This document shows positions 1-14,000 of a stretch of 64,000 bases of DNA, piece by piece (position 1 is the first letter of the stretch; every line of letters begins with the position of its first letter). The translations under genes and the position numbers were made by a program. The notes beneath the pieces were generated by a model. That model searched no databases. It was not told the origin of the DNA and saw nothing but the letters and a program-made list of their open reading frames with translations. Source of the DNA: Eumeta japonica (taxonomy: Eukaryota > Arthropoda > Insecta > Lepidoptera > Psychidae); NCBI GenBank assembly GCA_005406025.1, contig BGZK01001218.1:1-64000 (forward strand). The letters are read 5' to 3'.

Positions 1-379
1 AAATGCGAATTCGCTCTGGTTTCATAAGCTATGGATTTAGATAAATGGTTGAAGTATTGAATAATGTGTATGAAAAACAACTACATGACGGTCAAAAAAA
101 TTATTGAAGTAGTTTGGAATTTTTTGAGAAAATTAGTGTTTTTGTGTAGTTACTAAAGGGTACCTTTAAACCTATTTATATTATGATTTGTTTTTTGTAA
201 TCGGCCGTTTCACTACTTACGACTTGCGTCGAATGTTAATGGTAGTACTATTAGTTTACAATGTCCAAAAACGTAATGAACCTTTTGTAATTGGGTTCAT
301 TTTTAATGTACCCGAAGATCGTGTAGAGCACGTTCTCTGTGATTTTATTCTATATGATGAAAAAAATACGACTTAACGT

Positions 380-560
380 AGTCTAACCAACCTCACCCGC
401 CATATTCCTCTGATTTAGCACCATGCGATGTTTAATGGTTTTACAAAATCAAAGAGAAAATGAATAGAAATCTGTAAAAGATTGTGCAGAGGTATTTTTT
501 AGTGTTTTAAACGCATGCAAAAATGTAAAGATGTTCAGGGTAATTAATATTCAAAAACAG
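380..560 (+). pseudogene. Mariner-like transposase C-terminal remnant
   Basis: At 388-470 the frame reads QPHPPYSSDLAPCDV, then a stop and KIKEKMN. This is the mariner catalytic-region signature (HPPYSPDLAP), followed by a degraded C-terminus near 510-540 (NACKNV). The same fragment sits at about 55085-55270 in block C, so it was in the ancestral 3' flank before duplication. The copy is broken by several stops. In copy B most of it is deleted (about 40640-40690). Confidence 0.6.
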
Positions 561-1868
561 ATATTAATAAAAAACAATAAACATTATAATTTTGAGTCTA
601 GATCTTTCGGCATATCCTCATATACCACCATATGTCCAAATTTAATTGAAATCTGTTGTTGTACACGAAATTATTTTTTTTCATTTTTTTCTCTCGGTTT
701 ATTCAAAAACTACAGCAAACAAAAACAGAAGTTGGTAGGACCAGTGTATCTTCTTAATATACTTTAATAAGATGATCCGATTATACTTTTGAGGTCGAAT
801 CACTATGTTTATCGTCCAATAACCTTCAATATCTATTTTTGTTTTTCTGTAGAGTTCAATGATTACGAAGACCTCTTTCATTCCGCTTTACCTTATTTCT
901 TTTTCTAACTCGCATCAACCTTCCAATAATCCTAAATTATTTAAATTTGTTTGGCCGATATTATTTATACGTTAATATTTCTAGGTCATGAATAATTACA
1001 TAAGTAATATTTCTGTATTTCGTATAATTACGTAGAATGGTACTTTAACTGTAGAGTAACTTACCACAAAATTTGGAACAACGTTATTTTCTACCGAATT
1101 TCCTTTCGTTTAACCTGTCAAGAAGATGGTAATAAAACTTTAGGCGATCATCTTAAGGTACCTAACATGGCACCTTTTTAGATATTATTACTTTTGGTGG
1201 CACGTGAGAAGTAGACAATTTTTTCCGTTTTTGGTTTTGGTAATTATTACTATGAATGAATATTTTATACTGAAGGCAGTATTCGATATTCAATACATCA
1301 AAAATTCTCAGAAGTTTGTCTCACTTGTGTCTGCCCCATCACAATCATTGCTTATAATTTATTACTGTCAGATTCAAAATCAGACTAGATCAGAGTCAAA
1401 ATAAGAATTAAATTCGAAATGGGGGGGTCGGAAAAATTCGTTAGTGAAAGGTTATAGACCTATGTGGGTATTCAACTGGGAATCGGAATTCGATTGGAAA
1501 GTGGTTGGAGATCGCGGAAGAAGTTATCTACGACGTATACGAAACTGTAAGTAAGTAAAACTAGATTTTTGATGAGGTAACATGCAATTTTGTTACAAGT
1601 AAAAAAAAACTAAATTAAGGAGCCTACTATTTTTATACGATTTTGTCGTAAAATGTAATACTTATCACCAATTACACCGCCTTTAATTGTGTCACATGTA
1701 ACCACATTGCCACCTAACCATACAAAAATCGTAACATAAATTGTACAATTATTAAAACACTTCTCTATAAAAATTCTCTTTGCCTTGTTAAAGTCATGGG
1801 CCCGTCTCGAGTACAAAACACCACCGACGATTTTTGTTTAGCCAAGAAGTGCATTTCTTTAGTGTCTG
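560..1868. other. 3' flank of gene A, no gene seen
   Basis: AT-rich sequence shared with 40700-42652 and 55270-56975. Short open frames here are not preserved between the three copies. It probably holds the 3' UTR of gene A close to 1868, but I see no convincing poly(A) signal to place its end. Confidence 0.5.
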
Positions 1869-2026
1869 TTAATCAATATTCAGTTGCCTAAAGTTGTCCA
1901 ATATCCCCAAGTGCTCCTCATTGTACGGACTGGTATTCATTCTTTTGGATTCATTCGTTACCAATCGGTCTGACGCGATGCAGTATTTTGCCATTGACGG
2001 TGACGACAGCTCTTCTACCCATCGTG
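1869..2026 (-). CDS. Gene A exon 6 (C-terminus)
   Basis: Terminal exon after the acceptor TTTTGCAG. It encodes RWVEELSSPSMAKYCIASD and ends YNEEHLGILDNFRQLNID then TAA. This C-terminal tail is diagnostic of insect CRAL-TRIO proteins. Exons of the same length (158 bp) end copies B and C. Confidence 0.88.
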
Positions 2027-5000
2027 CTGCAAAAGAAATGAAATGCTGTAAATGAAATTAGATGAACGGCGAGTTCTTATTCAAAAAAATGAGGTATTGG
2101 TACTTCTAAATTTTATAATTATACAATAATTGACACACATTCAATGTTGAAATAATGAACACTGAAGAGAAGACAATGACATCAGAAGAGAGAACGATGA
2201 GTGCCTATGAAACTATAATCTAAACAACAAAAACACCGTTTTAGAATACGTGTAAGGTAAAAATAAAACATTGTTTTACAATGGAGCGAGAGCTTTGTCA
2301 GAAGAATTAGGATATATCCGTATCTTACTTCCATTAACTTATATTATTTTTAGTATTTGTTATTCTAGCAATTTCAACAGGAAGTTAAGACGACATATAG
2401 TTAGGTTGGTAATGACTGGTTGGACCAGCCTCGGCAGTGGAAACAGAATCAACTTCGTGAAAAGGACCATAATCATGCTTAAAGTTGATAGTAAAATCGG
2501 TTGACATAGAACATGAACGAGTACATTCTATGTCCATAAGAGGAAATCGAGGGTACACTTGAAAAATAACAAAATAATTGTTAAATTTGTTTTTTTTTTC
2601 ATTCACCCAACAAAGCTGACGGGTAGCCTCTAGTGCTGTATAAACAATAATCGATATTATTTACTTTAATTCCTACGTAATCACTTATTAGTAGAACAGC
2701 ATTAAGGTTACTAAACTGCTCTAACGTACCGTGTAATTCAGCCAAGGGCCGCTCCTCACCGCCGTAGTCGCTGGGAAGCACCTCCCTAGAGACGTGTTTG
2801 TGGAAGTCCTCGTATGAGCTGTGGACGTAGATCCTCTCCGCCAACTTTCGTGATAGGACTGTTTTGAAAAGTAACACCACTTTGTCAATAAAAGACGGCG
2901 CGTTTAATAAATGAAAGCCTTTAATTTTTAATCCATACACGTTCTGAAAAAAAAATGGAATTATGAAGAAGCGGCTATGGTTGATATCATACGTCGGCTA
3001 GGGTGTCCCTTAAATTTCAATGTCAATATATTTTTACGCATACCTTCTAAAAACTTTTGTTTTGACCTAATATAGTACAGAAATAAATGTTAGCCCGATT
3101 TATAAACGATAACCCGTGCCGACTTGAGTTTTTAACTTGTCCATACAAGTTGCGCGGGTGCAGCGCTGCGATCTGTTAGTGCGAGTTTCAATTGTCATTT
3201 CATACGTGATTTCTAACATTATTAGTGCGTTGTTGTTTATTGTGTGAAGATGTCTGTGGAATTACGAAGTGATAAACAAAATATTTACCTTATCGGACTG
3301 CCAAGCCACAAGATAAATGGTGCAAAATTACTATCTAATCGACAAGTTCTCACCGCTTTATTTTACAATATACGTGAAGTCAAGCTGACTGTTAGTGAAA
3401 GTGCGAATATTGTTATAAGAGAGTGCATTATATTTTGGGAAAAAGCCAGAATTCCTACGAAGGCATTTCCTAACTACGTGACGAAACTTTTTGATTTATA
3501 TCATGTTTGGAGGGAGCTGCAAAAAAACTGTAAGAAAACTCAGGTGACGTTCAAGAACCGTGAAAATAATTTTGTAAAAGACCTTGATAACTTATTTGTT
3601 ATTGCACATGTTGATGCCTTTGACAGAATGAAGATAGAGAAAGACAAAGATTTTTTAAAAAAACCGAGAGAGGCAGGTCAACCGGGATGCTTAGGTGGAA
3701 TTGACAAAGAATTGGCGGAGAAAGAAGAACGAGTTAGGCAAAGACGATTGGAAGAAGAGGAAAGAAAGGTAAAACAAAGAGAGTTATTGGCTGTTACATC
3801 TACTTCTTCGATAGATAGCTTGGAATGTCTGTAGAATTCGGATGAGGAACAGATTTCGAACTCGGAACTTAGTACTCAGATTCCTTGCCCTGAAAAAATT
3901 TCTAAAAGAGGCACGAAAAGTTTCATAACTTCTAAGCTGGTAGCAGCTTTAGATCGATGCCAATTAAGCATAAGAAACTCAGTTTACATTCTCCATGCGG
4001 TTGTAGAAGCGCTTGGTCTGAACAGCGATGATTTTCCTATTAACAAATATTCGATTCAGCGAATTCGTACTCAGGCGAGAAAATACAGGGCAAAAGCAAT
4101 AAAAACAGACTTTCAGAATAATTTACCTGACGTAGTCACAGTCCATTAGGATGGAAAACTATTACCTGGATTGGATGTACGAAGTTCAAAAGAAGAACGC
4201 TTGCCAATTATTACTTCATTTGACGATAGAGAACAGCTTCTTGCAGTGCCAAAATTAGAGAGTTCTTCTGAAAAACATCAAGCTAAAGCCATTTCAACTG
4301 CACTCTTTGACTGGAACCTCCATGATAAAGTACAGATAATGTGCTGCGATACAACAGCTTCAAATACTGGCCGTTTCAGTGGAGCTTGTGCTATTTTGGA
4401 GCAGACTTTAAAAAGGGAATTACTGCTTTTTGCTTGTCGTCATCATATTTATGAGTTGGTCCTTAAAGCAGTTTTTGAAACTAAGGTAATGCAAATTCCA
4501 ATTTTCAAAAAGTTAAGAGATAATTGGAAAAATATTACCACCGATAATATTGAGCCACCTCTGAATTTCGTTAAAGCACATATTGCTGAGACAAAAATTA
4601 CATCTTTGTTAACTTTTTATAAGACTGAACTGGAAAAATCTTTTTAGAGACGATTACCGCGAATTGGTGGAACTATGCGTTTTCTTAGGAGGAGATACAG
4701 AGAATAAACTCAAACTCAGGCCCCCTGGAGCTTTGCATCAAGCGCGATGAATGGCGAGAGCGATCTATTCTATAAAAATATGTTTGCTTCAATCGCAACT
4801 TAAAATTACTGCAAAGGACAAAAATGCTCTACAAGATGTTTGCTTATTTATCGTCACCTTGTATACTAAACCTTGGCTCGAATGCACAGTGGCAATTAAA
4901 GCACCTAACCAAGACTTATGCTTTTTGAAAGCTCTAAAAGAATATGGAAAAGTAGACGCGAAAAGTTCCAAGGCATTCATAAGCAAGTTTGTTCATCATT

Positions 5001-8000
5001 TACGGTATCTGTGTAAAAAAACAGTCGTGTTATCACTCTTTGATGTAGAAGTTGATTTCAAAACCAAGACAATAATGATTAATAATTTAAACAGAGATGA
5101 AAGTTCAGATTCCGTCAAACGTTATATCCCATCGAAGGGAGAAATTACGCAAAATTTCTTTAGTAAGCTTAATATTTTATTGTTTCTTTTTTCAAAGTTT
5201 CGTGGCTTAGTTTTTGTCTTTTTAAACAGTTTTTTCTTTCTTTCAGATATGACGCTGGATGATTTTGTGACTCAAAGAAGCAAACAATTTCTATCTCGAC
5301 TGCAGATCGACGACAGTTTTCTTCGGGAGGATGTATCTTCTTGGGGTGACAATCCTACTTTTTTGGTAGCTAGAAGACGAATAAGTCGTTTGAAGGTCGT
5401 AAATGACACTGCTAAAAGAGCTATTAAATTAATGCAAGATTTTAATGGACTTATCACGGCTGAAGAAGAGCAAAACAGTTTTTGTTGCGTTGTGTTCAGG
5501 AACATAGAAATCTGTATCCAGACTGTAAAAAACTACACTAAAGAGAAGTTACCCTAATTAATTATTATTATAATTTGTATTTAAATAAAAGTTTATGTTG
5601 ATCTTATTTTATTCTTACTCATATTTACTTTATTTGTTGCATTTTAATTAGTTTTGAATGAAACCAAAATGTCAGGCCAAAACACCATTTTTTATTAAAC
5701 TTTAGAGCTCGGTCGGCACGGGTTGCAATCATGCTACAAATATGAAATTTCATATTTAAGTACATTTTAGCATTTATAAAAAAAGTAGAGGGTATGCGTT
5801 TCGAAATTCTAAAAAAAAATGTTTTGTCATATAAGGGACACCCTAGTCGGTGTTGATTCTTTGCTTAGAAATATTCTTGTTTGACGAATCATATGTACTA
5901 CTATGTAAATATGTAGCTTTTTTCCTTGTCAATAATGTTTTTGACAAATTTTTTGATAAGTATTAATTTTGTGACTTACTCACCCTATTTCACTATTTCA
6001 AACTAATTATTTGTCACCATTTTTTAAACTCAAGTCTGTCCGTTTGTATGTTTTTTTTTATTATATAACAAGAATGGTTTGACCTATCTTAATGGAAATA
6101 AACACAGTAAGAACATGTAACTTCGCAAATGATATGCAATATATGATTTTGTTTAAAGGTCTACTCGTTTTTGGTATAGTCTGTGAAATAGCTGAACTTC
6201 AAATTTAAGTAAGACATGTGATACTTTCTATTTATCCATCTATACTAATATATGAAACTGTACATACGATATGTTGGTAGGAATAGACTAACGTCGACGG
6301 GCGTGTATTTTGTAGATTGGGATGCCTAAGTCATTGATCCTATCACTATAAAACTGGCGATATATAAATAGCACGCGTGAACGGTAAGGTTTCTAAAAAA
6401 AAATTGGTTCTTGTACCTGACTTCCTTTGCATATTTGTAATATTAAATCAAAGTACTAAACTGAATCTAAAAATTCCTTTACTCATAAAAAGTAATACTA
6501 TCCGGAATGTAAAGATATACTATTACAATATCCTAAAGTTTATTTTGATACTAGTAGCATTTGCCCCATCGTCTAAAAGTACACATACGAATTGTTTTCG
6601 TAAATTTTAATCAAAGAATTTCAGGGGTACTTTCACAACACGACAAAATTTAGTTGTTAGAAAAATAATGTCAAAAGAATGGCTGTCCGACTTTCGCATG
6701 GGAAAGTAAAAATATTGACTTTTAAAGTAGCTTAAGTAATTGACTACTGATCGGTCATAAAGCGTCAATAAAATTTTGTAAATTAGTCAGCTTTTGTTTT
6801 TTGATAATTGACTGATTGAAATATCAAGATCAAATTGTTGGACATTTGAAACATTTGCTTATATTTAAAAAAAACAGATTATCTGATTTGAAATCAGATA
6901 TTTTTATTGGTCACTAGATTTCATAAATTGGTGAACAATATTTTCCGGCAAAAATAAAGTATTGAAATAATTAAATTTCTATAAAAGTATTAACACCCTG
7001 AATTCTTATAATGTTGCTTACGATATTTAAGTACTTTGGAAACAACTTATAAAAGGTCAGTTTTTTACTAATTATTTGGGTTAAGTGCCAAAAGAGACAT
7101 TGCAGCATCAAGTTCATTTAGGAAAATTTTAAGGCACTCGAAAATAAATATATAAGCCTCAGTTACAATTCAAATCTCGGAGTTTACAAGAATTGCTATT
7201 TGTGTATCCGGAACTAGTCACATTTAGGACAATATTTGTAAAATAATTGCAGCATTTAAAAATATAACTCCTTGACTGGAGAATACAGTTTGTTTCAGGT
7301 AACTGTCAATTGTTTTATCATTGTGGCGTCTTTTTGAAAATTGCGTGTTTTAATCACCATGGATTTAACTCGCGAAAATTTCCTGTAATGACTTATTACG
7401 ATTATTAGCGTGAGATAAGTCAATAACGATGCATTGATCAACCCACTTCGCCTTCTGGGTGAAGCACTATCGAAAGCCATTGTGTTATTACTGGTTTGGT
7501 GAGTTTATTCGTGAGCGGTCTATGCTCACTGACCAATTTAAAGAAGATTGCCCTGAATCGGTTGTTGTACCACAAAATATCGATGCTGTGCGGGAACTCA
7601 TAATGCAAGATCGTCATGTTACACATCGAAAGATAAAACCGTCCCTGGGCAGAAAGATGACGAACATACATAAGATATTACATGAAAATTTCGTTGTAAG
7701 AAAAATTTGTTCGCGTTGGATTCCACACAATTTGAGTATTGATTAAAAACAGGATCGTGTCGATTGGTATAAAAAAAATAATACAAGAATACAATCATGG
7801 AGCGTCAAAAGGTGTTTATAATATCTACACAGGTGACGAATCTTGAATTTATGCGAATGACCCCAAAAGTAAACAGCAGTTAACGGTGTGGGTGTTCTAA
7901 TATGAGCCGAACCCAAAAAAGTGATTCGTGCCAAAATCGCTTTGAAGCAAACGGTTGCCTGTTTTTGTGGTTATAGTGTCACTAAAGAATCGTAAACATA

Positions 8001-11000
8001 GTACATATTTTTTGTTTTTTTCTTTTTCGTTCGTTTTATTTATGTACTTACCGCGGTTAATACTTCAAACTTTTTCAAAACGACAGGATTTAATTTGGCC
8101 AGCATGCTCAAATTTACATTTTTCAAGTCGTACATATACCTGGCCCCAACAGCGTAATCGTAAGCGTAAAAATATTCCACTACCTGTAAAAAATCACATA
8201 CATCATGTACTACAAAAATCACGACTATATAGAGGCTTTGTCACTGTGTCTCTATAAGCATATCTCCCAACGGTTTACCGAAAATTGTAAAAAATGTGTA
8301 ATATCTTTCACTTCTCTCTTTATCATCACACTTCCTCTCCATCAATCCTCCCTCTATAATATATCCTATTCGTAGAAGAGACCAACAACGCACTGGTGAC
8401 TCTTTTAGGGTTTATCGAATCCATGAGAGGTGAAGACCATCCAATTTCCGGTAGTTCACGAACTCGTTATCCTCTCGAAAATGCTATACAAAATAAAAAA
8501 GAAATGTGTACATACCTATATATACATATATTTTTTTTCTTTTATTTAATATAACTTATATGACCTAAACTTATATGGCCTACATGCATATCTATTCTTT
8601 GATTATATATGTGTTCTTTAGTACACGTGATCGTTCAGCCAATAAACTTAGTAAAATTATGTAACCCGAAGTAGACTGGCTTTAAATCGGGTACAGTAAC
8701 CCGATTTCCTAGGGTTCAAGGTCTGAACCTATCGGATTGTTGCGAAACTCCACGGCACTATATTTCTTTTCATGCTTTATGGAAAAAAGATATGAGCCAT
8801 CTCTTGCTTTCAAAGCATAGGTGTTTTTTCACCAGCCGCTGCAGACAAGACTCTGTGCTGATCATTACACCCAGAACTGACACACTGAGGTATAAAATGA
8901 TTTGTATCATCAGATTCTTATCAGAATATTTAGATTTACATTCATTATAAGAAAATCTATGCGAGTAGTCAAGGTAGATCAAAGGTAGTTCATCAGAGTA
9001 TCAGCAAGTATTAATTCAAGTCCCAAATGGGACTTGTAATGTTCAATAAAATTTAAATTTCAATAAAATCTACCACACCTACCGTCAAATTTCATGCGCG
9101 CGCTAGAGTACTTTTATACATTTATATACGTATTGAAAGTCTAATTTTATAAATCTCTTCAAATTAGCAAGCTCAATATGTTACACCTAAAAACTACAGT
9201 GCAGTAAGCAAATAACACATTTTATTCAATACATAATGAAATTAAATAATACCTATACAATATATTTAAATAAAAGAAAAGACATTAAATAAAATTAAAT
9301 GTAAGCAGTATAGTTGAAATTTAAAAGAGAATTATCATTATCGTGCTGAGTAAGATTTCCTATATTTAAATTGTACTTATTTCTGCATATTATTTATTAC
9401 ATGACTCTATGATAATATAAAAAACGAAAAATATATAATAAATTTTACTTTAACTGGTTCTATAAACATTTAAAATATTTATATAATATCTATTTACGGA
9501 AACATTGAGCCTGCAAGTGTTTCGAGAAGAGATTTTTCAGATAATATAAAGGAGCAAATAAAAATTATTGTAAAAAGTGCTTTATGTGACGTAAAATAAT
9601 AAAGATATTCACAGAAAATACTTTGAAATTGCAAGAATTCTCTAGAAATACAACATATTTCAAAACATTTAGACGTTGTTACCTGATACGAGCAATAATA
9701 ATTTTACTACAGGCAATCATTCTAGTTTGCGCTATAGTGATTTTAACACGATAAATGCAAAATATAAGGTAACAATTACTATTGCGACGTAGGATTACTT
9801 TTAATGAATCGAACGAAGTTGGAAATCGACGGATGAATAGGCGTTAACGAAATTCAAAAAAAATTAAGGAAATAATTTGTTTGTTTACGTTTTCTTGAAA
9901 TTATATGCCTACACTGTGAAATCAAATGCCTCTTAATAAATCAGCCTTTTGGAACACCCATTTCACAATAATAATATTTGCATACGCTTTGCTTTTTTCT
10001 GAAATATTTGATAACTATGGATGACTTATGGACGTATATGGATTTATATAATTTCATTAAATTGTAGTCCCGTAAACCAATCATATTATCATATCATATT
10101 ATTATTCGTTTTATTTTAACGGTATATGTTTAATGATTTGTAAGCAATTTACTATGTAGAATTTTGTAAAATATTTTATATACTAAATGATAGGGTTATA
10201 GACGCTCAAATCGTTTTCCAATCTTTGTGATCATTTTTTTAAATTTCAACTCATTTCGGCCTAGACATTTGACTGTTACTCAGAAATGCCTGATTTTTTT
10301 GCTGGTTTCGGCTAGACAATTGTTAAAAATTATTCGACATGTAAAAAACCACCATGAGCTTCGTTGTCTTGTTTTCTATAAATTATTGTCAGTAACCATT
10401 GGCAGGCATTGGACAAGAATTGAAAGACATAGTTTTTTCATGAAAATATAAAATTTTATTCTCGCCGAGCTGTATTTATTACACCATCCACTATATTTAT
10501 TGCCGTAATTTATTAAAAAATAATATTTATAAATTTGCCATATATTTTACAATCATTTCTTTCTTTCGAATCATAGGCTGCGATTTAGGTATTCTAAGAC
10601 AAATTTCGTTTAACATACTGAAAATTTCAGTGAGTATTCCATATCCCTTACTTTTTAGTAATTTTCAGTGAAATTTAAACATAAAACACTGTAAACAACG
10701 TAGTCTTTTTGTTAGATTTAAACTATTTCTATAGTAATTTTGTTAAAATCACGCCAATTATTTTATAAGAATGCTTGTTAATCTCTCAAAACACAATCAC
10801 CGAACCATAAGCTAGTCTAACCAACTAACTCTTTTTTTGCTAATTAGAATAATTTGCGTAAATTTTGAGCAAAATCGGTTCAACTCTATCGATTCTTAGT
10901 AATACTCACAGAACCCTAAAAAATGTACTGAGTCTCCTGTTACTGATTTTCAGTTATATCTGTTCAAAATTTAATTTAAATCAGCTTAAAGATAAGGGTC

Positions 11001-14000
11001 CTTAGTATTTTCCCACTGAATTAAAAAAAATATCGGAAATTCTTTCGTTGGCATTTGTTGTCTCCATACTACGATAAATATTATCAAAGTAGGTTATCAT
11101 AGGTAGCCTTCGTTCCATAATAAACAGTAGGATCTCGCACCAAACCCAAATTCGAAAAAAGCGGATATGCAGGCTTGGCTCACAGAAAAAGATATATAGT
11201 ATGACGCAACATTACTAAAGCCCCAGTTGTACAATTTAATAAAAGCTAACAAGGAAAACTTTTAAAACATTTTCCATAGACCAAAATTCTAGCATAAAGG
11301 AATCACAGTCTGCTAAGAATACCGCCATACCACTCAGATGTCAATCCTATTGAAATGGAATGGTCTACGATAAAACAATATGTAGCAAGCAAAAATGTGA
11401 AACGGAACCTTAACACGTATATAGAGCTTATTATGGAAAAAAATTACTAATGTTGATCGGAGACTTGGTTACGGAAGAATTTATAATTCGCATCGCTGAA
11501 GACAATTAGGAAGACAACTTTAACCATTCTGATGATGACACCGAAGCAGCCCTGAACCTGAGCCCTCAACAAACAAAAGGTCTTATATGAGCCAGGCCTC
11601 TTGTCGTGACAGCTTCATTGTAGCATAATATAATTGAATAGAAGGCGTGTTACCCTTATCAAATTCAAAATTTTTTTTTAATTACAATAAAAATTGTCAA
11701 TTTTTTTTTTAATTTTAATTCTGTCTTCCCATATTAACTGACTATGTCACGTACTAACTTTGTGGGGAAACTCTTTTTTTTTTTTATTTCCTTCTACGTA
11801 GTGTTTTAGGCTTTAAAACACTGTAATATACATGCTGTACATTTGTAATTAATATTTATTATTAGCTTTCCTCCCGCTCTTCCTCTTCCGTGCAGAATTC
11901 GTTTTCCCACAGTATTTATTATCAGGAACTAGTAGGCTCCTCGGTTTTATGAGTAATTCTTGTTGAGGTGAGAATATTGGGGTAAAAAATAGCCTATGTC
12001 ATTCTCAAACCCTTCCATTATCTCCATGCCAAAAATCACGTTAATCCGTCCCTCCATTTAGACGTGAAAGAAAGACACACATTCTTTATAATATTAGTAA
12101 GGATTATTGTAATTAATTTGTAGAGATAACAATTGCGTGCGCGACGGTACCTATGATCCCCTCCACATTTCGTTCATCGCTAAACTTAAGAGCCGCTAGC
12201 TGTACGGTGATACCTGGAAGCCATTGAAAAGACATACGATACATTTTTTGGGTCCCGTGGGTATTACTATGAAGATTTATAGTTTGATCAATTTCACCGA
12301 AGTTTGCCCACACTTTTCTTTAATAAGAAAAATATATGCAAACTTAAGAAGATGTTAGATGAAAAAACTACGTTGTTACACTTTTTTCCATGTTTCCCGA
12401 ATATAACGAATATAAGCACTTAAGTGGCCTGTGACTAGAGAAACAAGTAGGCATTTCAACTGTTACTCTTAAACCAGTGTAAACTAAGGTGCACCAGCAA
12501 AATAGCGAATAGCATTAACAGGCACTCGGACGAACCCAGATGATAGATATTTCAAATTTCTGAGCGATTATTTCTGAAATTATTCAATGAATCAGAAAAA
12601 TTGCTAAGAAATCTTAAAGTGTTTCTAAAGGAACTGCGAAGTATGTATCACATGTTGATATTTGCTGAAAAAAGTGTTTTTTCAGCTTCTGTTACATGTA
12701 TGGAGTGCTCCCCCTAGAAATATTTATTTGTTATTTAACTATGAAACTAAATAGCTATACGTATACTTCGAATTTCATCAATATACGTCTTGTAGTTTTT
12801 GAGAAAATGTCTGTGACATACGGACGGACGGACAGGACAAAATTAAAAGGGTTTTGTTTTTGTCATTTTGGCTCGAAATCCTAAAAAGGAAAAACAGTGT
12901 CATCTGCGCTCCGAGCGACGCGTCTCACAAAAAAATTTCTTCGTCAATATATCGGAAGACGATAGCTCTCCAGTTTACCGCGAATTTGCGACAGCATAGA
13001 ATAAATAATGAGTCAAAATAATAAAAATTCTCATGGATTACAAAATAATACAATAGCAATTATTGTTTTCAGAAGAGGCCTCATGTAGTTTTTAAGCATA
13101 ATTAGATATAAATATTACGATTACAAGCAGAATCACAATTAATCTTTATTTCTAAACACAAAACCCTTTAACACGGTGTAAGCCATGTAAAGGTTTTCTC
13201 TGTCAGAAATAGAATATTATGGTTTCGTCTTATGGTATTGAACAAAGTTAATAGATAATGGGATAAAAACTATCAATTTCTATATAATGATAGTTGAATA
13301 ATTACTTGTTACCATTGGAAAAATTGTTATGTATGTGATAACAATTATTTGACTACATATAAAGTAAAGCTGTAATTGCAACTTGTAATCATATGCCAAA
13401 TATTTTATCATTGTTTTCTAAATGTTGCTTTGGCCTTAGGTTGGAGCCATTGACGTCATGCACTCCGTCTCTTAATAAATAAATAACAAACTATTTCGTA
13501 TAATTACCATAATAACATATCGGAAAAGCGGTACTATATTAACGTCATCAGCATTTTCTGTCAGAAATTTAAATGTGGTAATTCTTGTTTGATCCATGGG
13601 ATTCAGTTTCGGTAACGGTGTGAAAGTCCTGAAAATATTAAACACGAATTTAATATGATTGAATACAATAAAACTAAGGTTCAGTCTTGTTGACAGATAT
13701 ATTTAATTAATATTTTTTAGCACAAGAAAATTTGCATTTCAAAAAGAGTGACGTTACTCACAACACCCGAGACAAGCGTGTCATTTCTTCTGGAGTTCTT
13801 TTAAGAAGTAAGTCCGCCATCATTCCTCGAGTAGTCAGTACTCGATCGATCTTTATTTTTGCTTCTTCTACTGAACCTTTGCTTAAAATTAGACTCTTTT
13901 CAAGATGATTTTTATCTGAAAAGTGTTAGACAGGATTTAACTACAAAAAATTAAAGAGTTTAGTGAAAGTGGCACTGGATATCGTTTGTAGTTCGGTACA

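Larger units (their letters stand above)
140..7000 (-). repeat. Duplicated block, copy A
   Basis: Sequence from about 140 to 2997 and from 5851 to about 7000 aligns by eye, in order, with blocks at about 40615-46000 and 54880-60325. It covers the 3' flank, exons 5 and 6, their intron and part of the upstream intron. Copy A alone has the 2998-5846 transposon and lacks both the roughly 450-bp segment and the GC-poor dispersed repeat found in B and C. Confidence 0.85.

Noticed and set aside
188..376. Open frame of 62 codons
   Set aside because: Not preserved in the two homologous flanks; it overlaps decayed mariner-like sequence.
2599..2729. Exon 5 continuing past 2730 as one long ORF
   Set aside because: A consensus donor (GTACGT) occurs at 2729, conserved as GTAGGT/GTACGT in B and C, and exon 6 supplies the family C-terminus in phase; the read-through residues are not conserved in all copies.
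2998..5846. Assigning the TIR transposon to hAT
   Set aside because: The 4-bp TSD seen against two empty sites conflicts with the 8-bp duplication of hAT elements, so I left the superfamily open.
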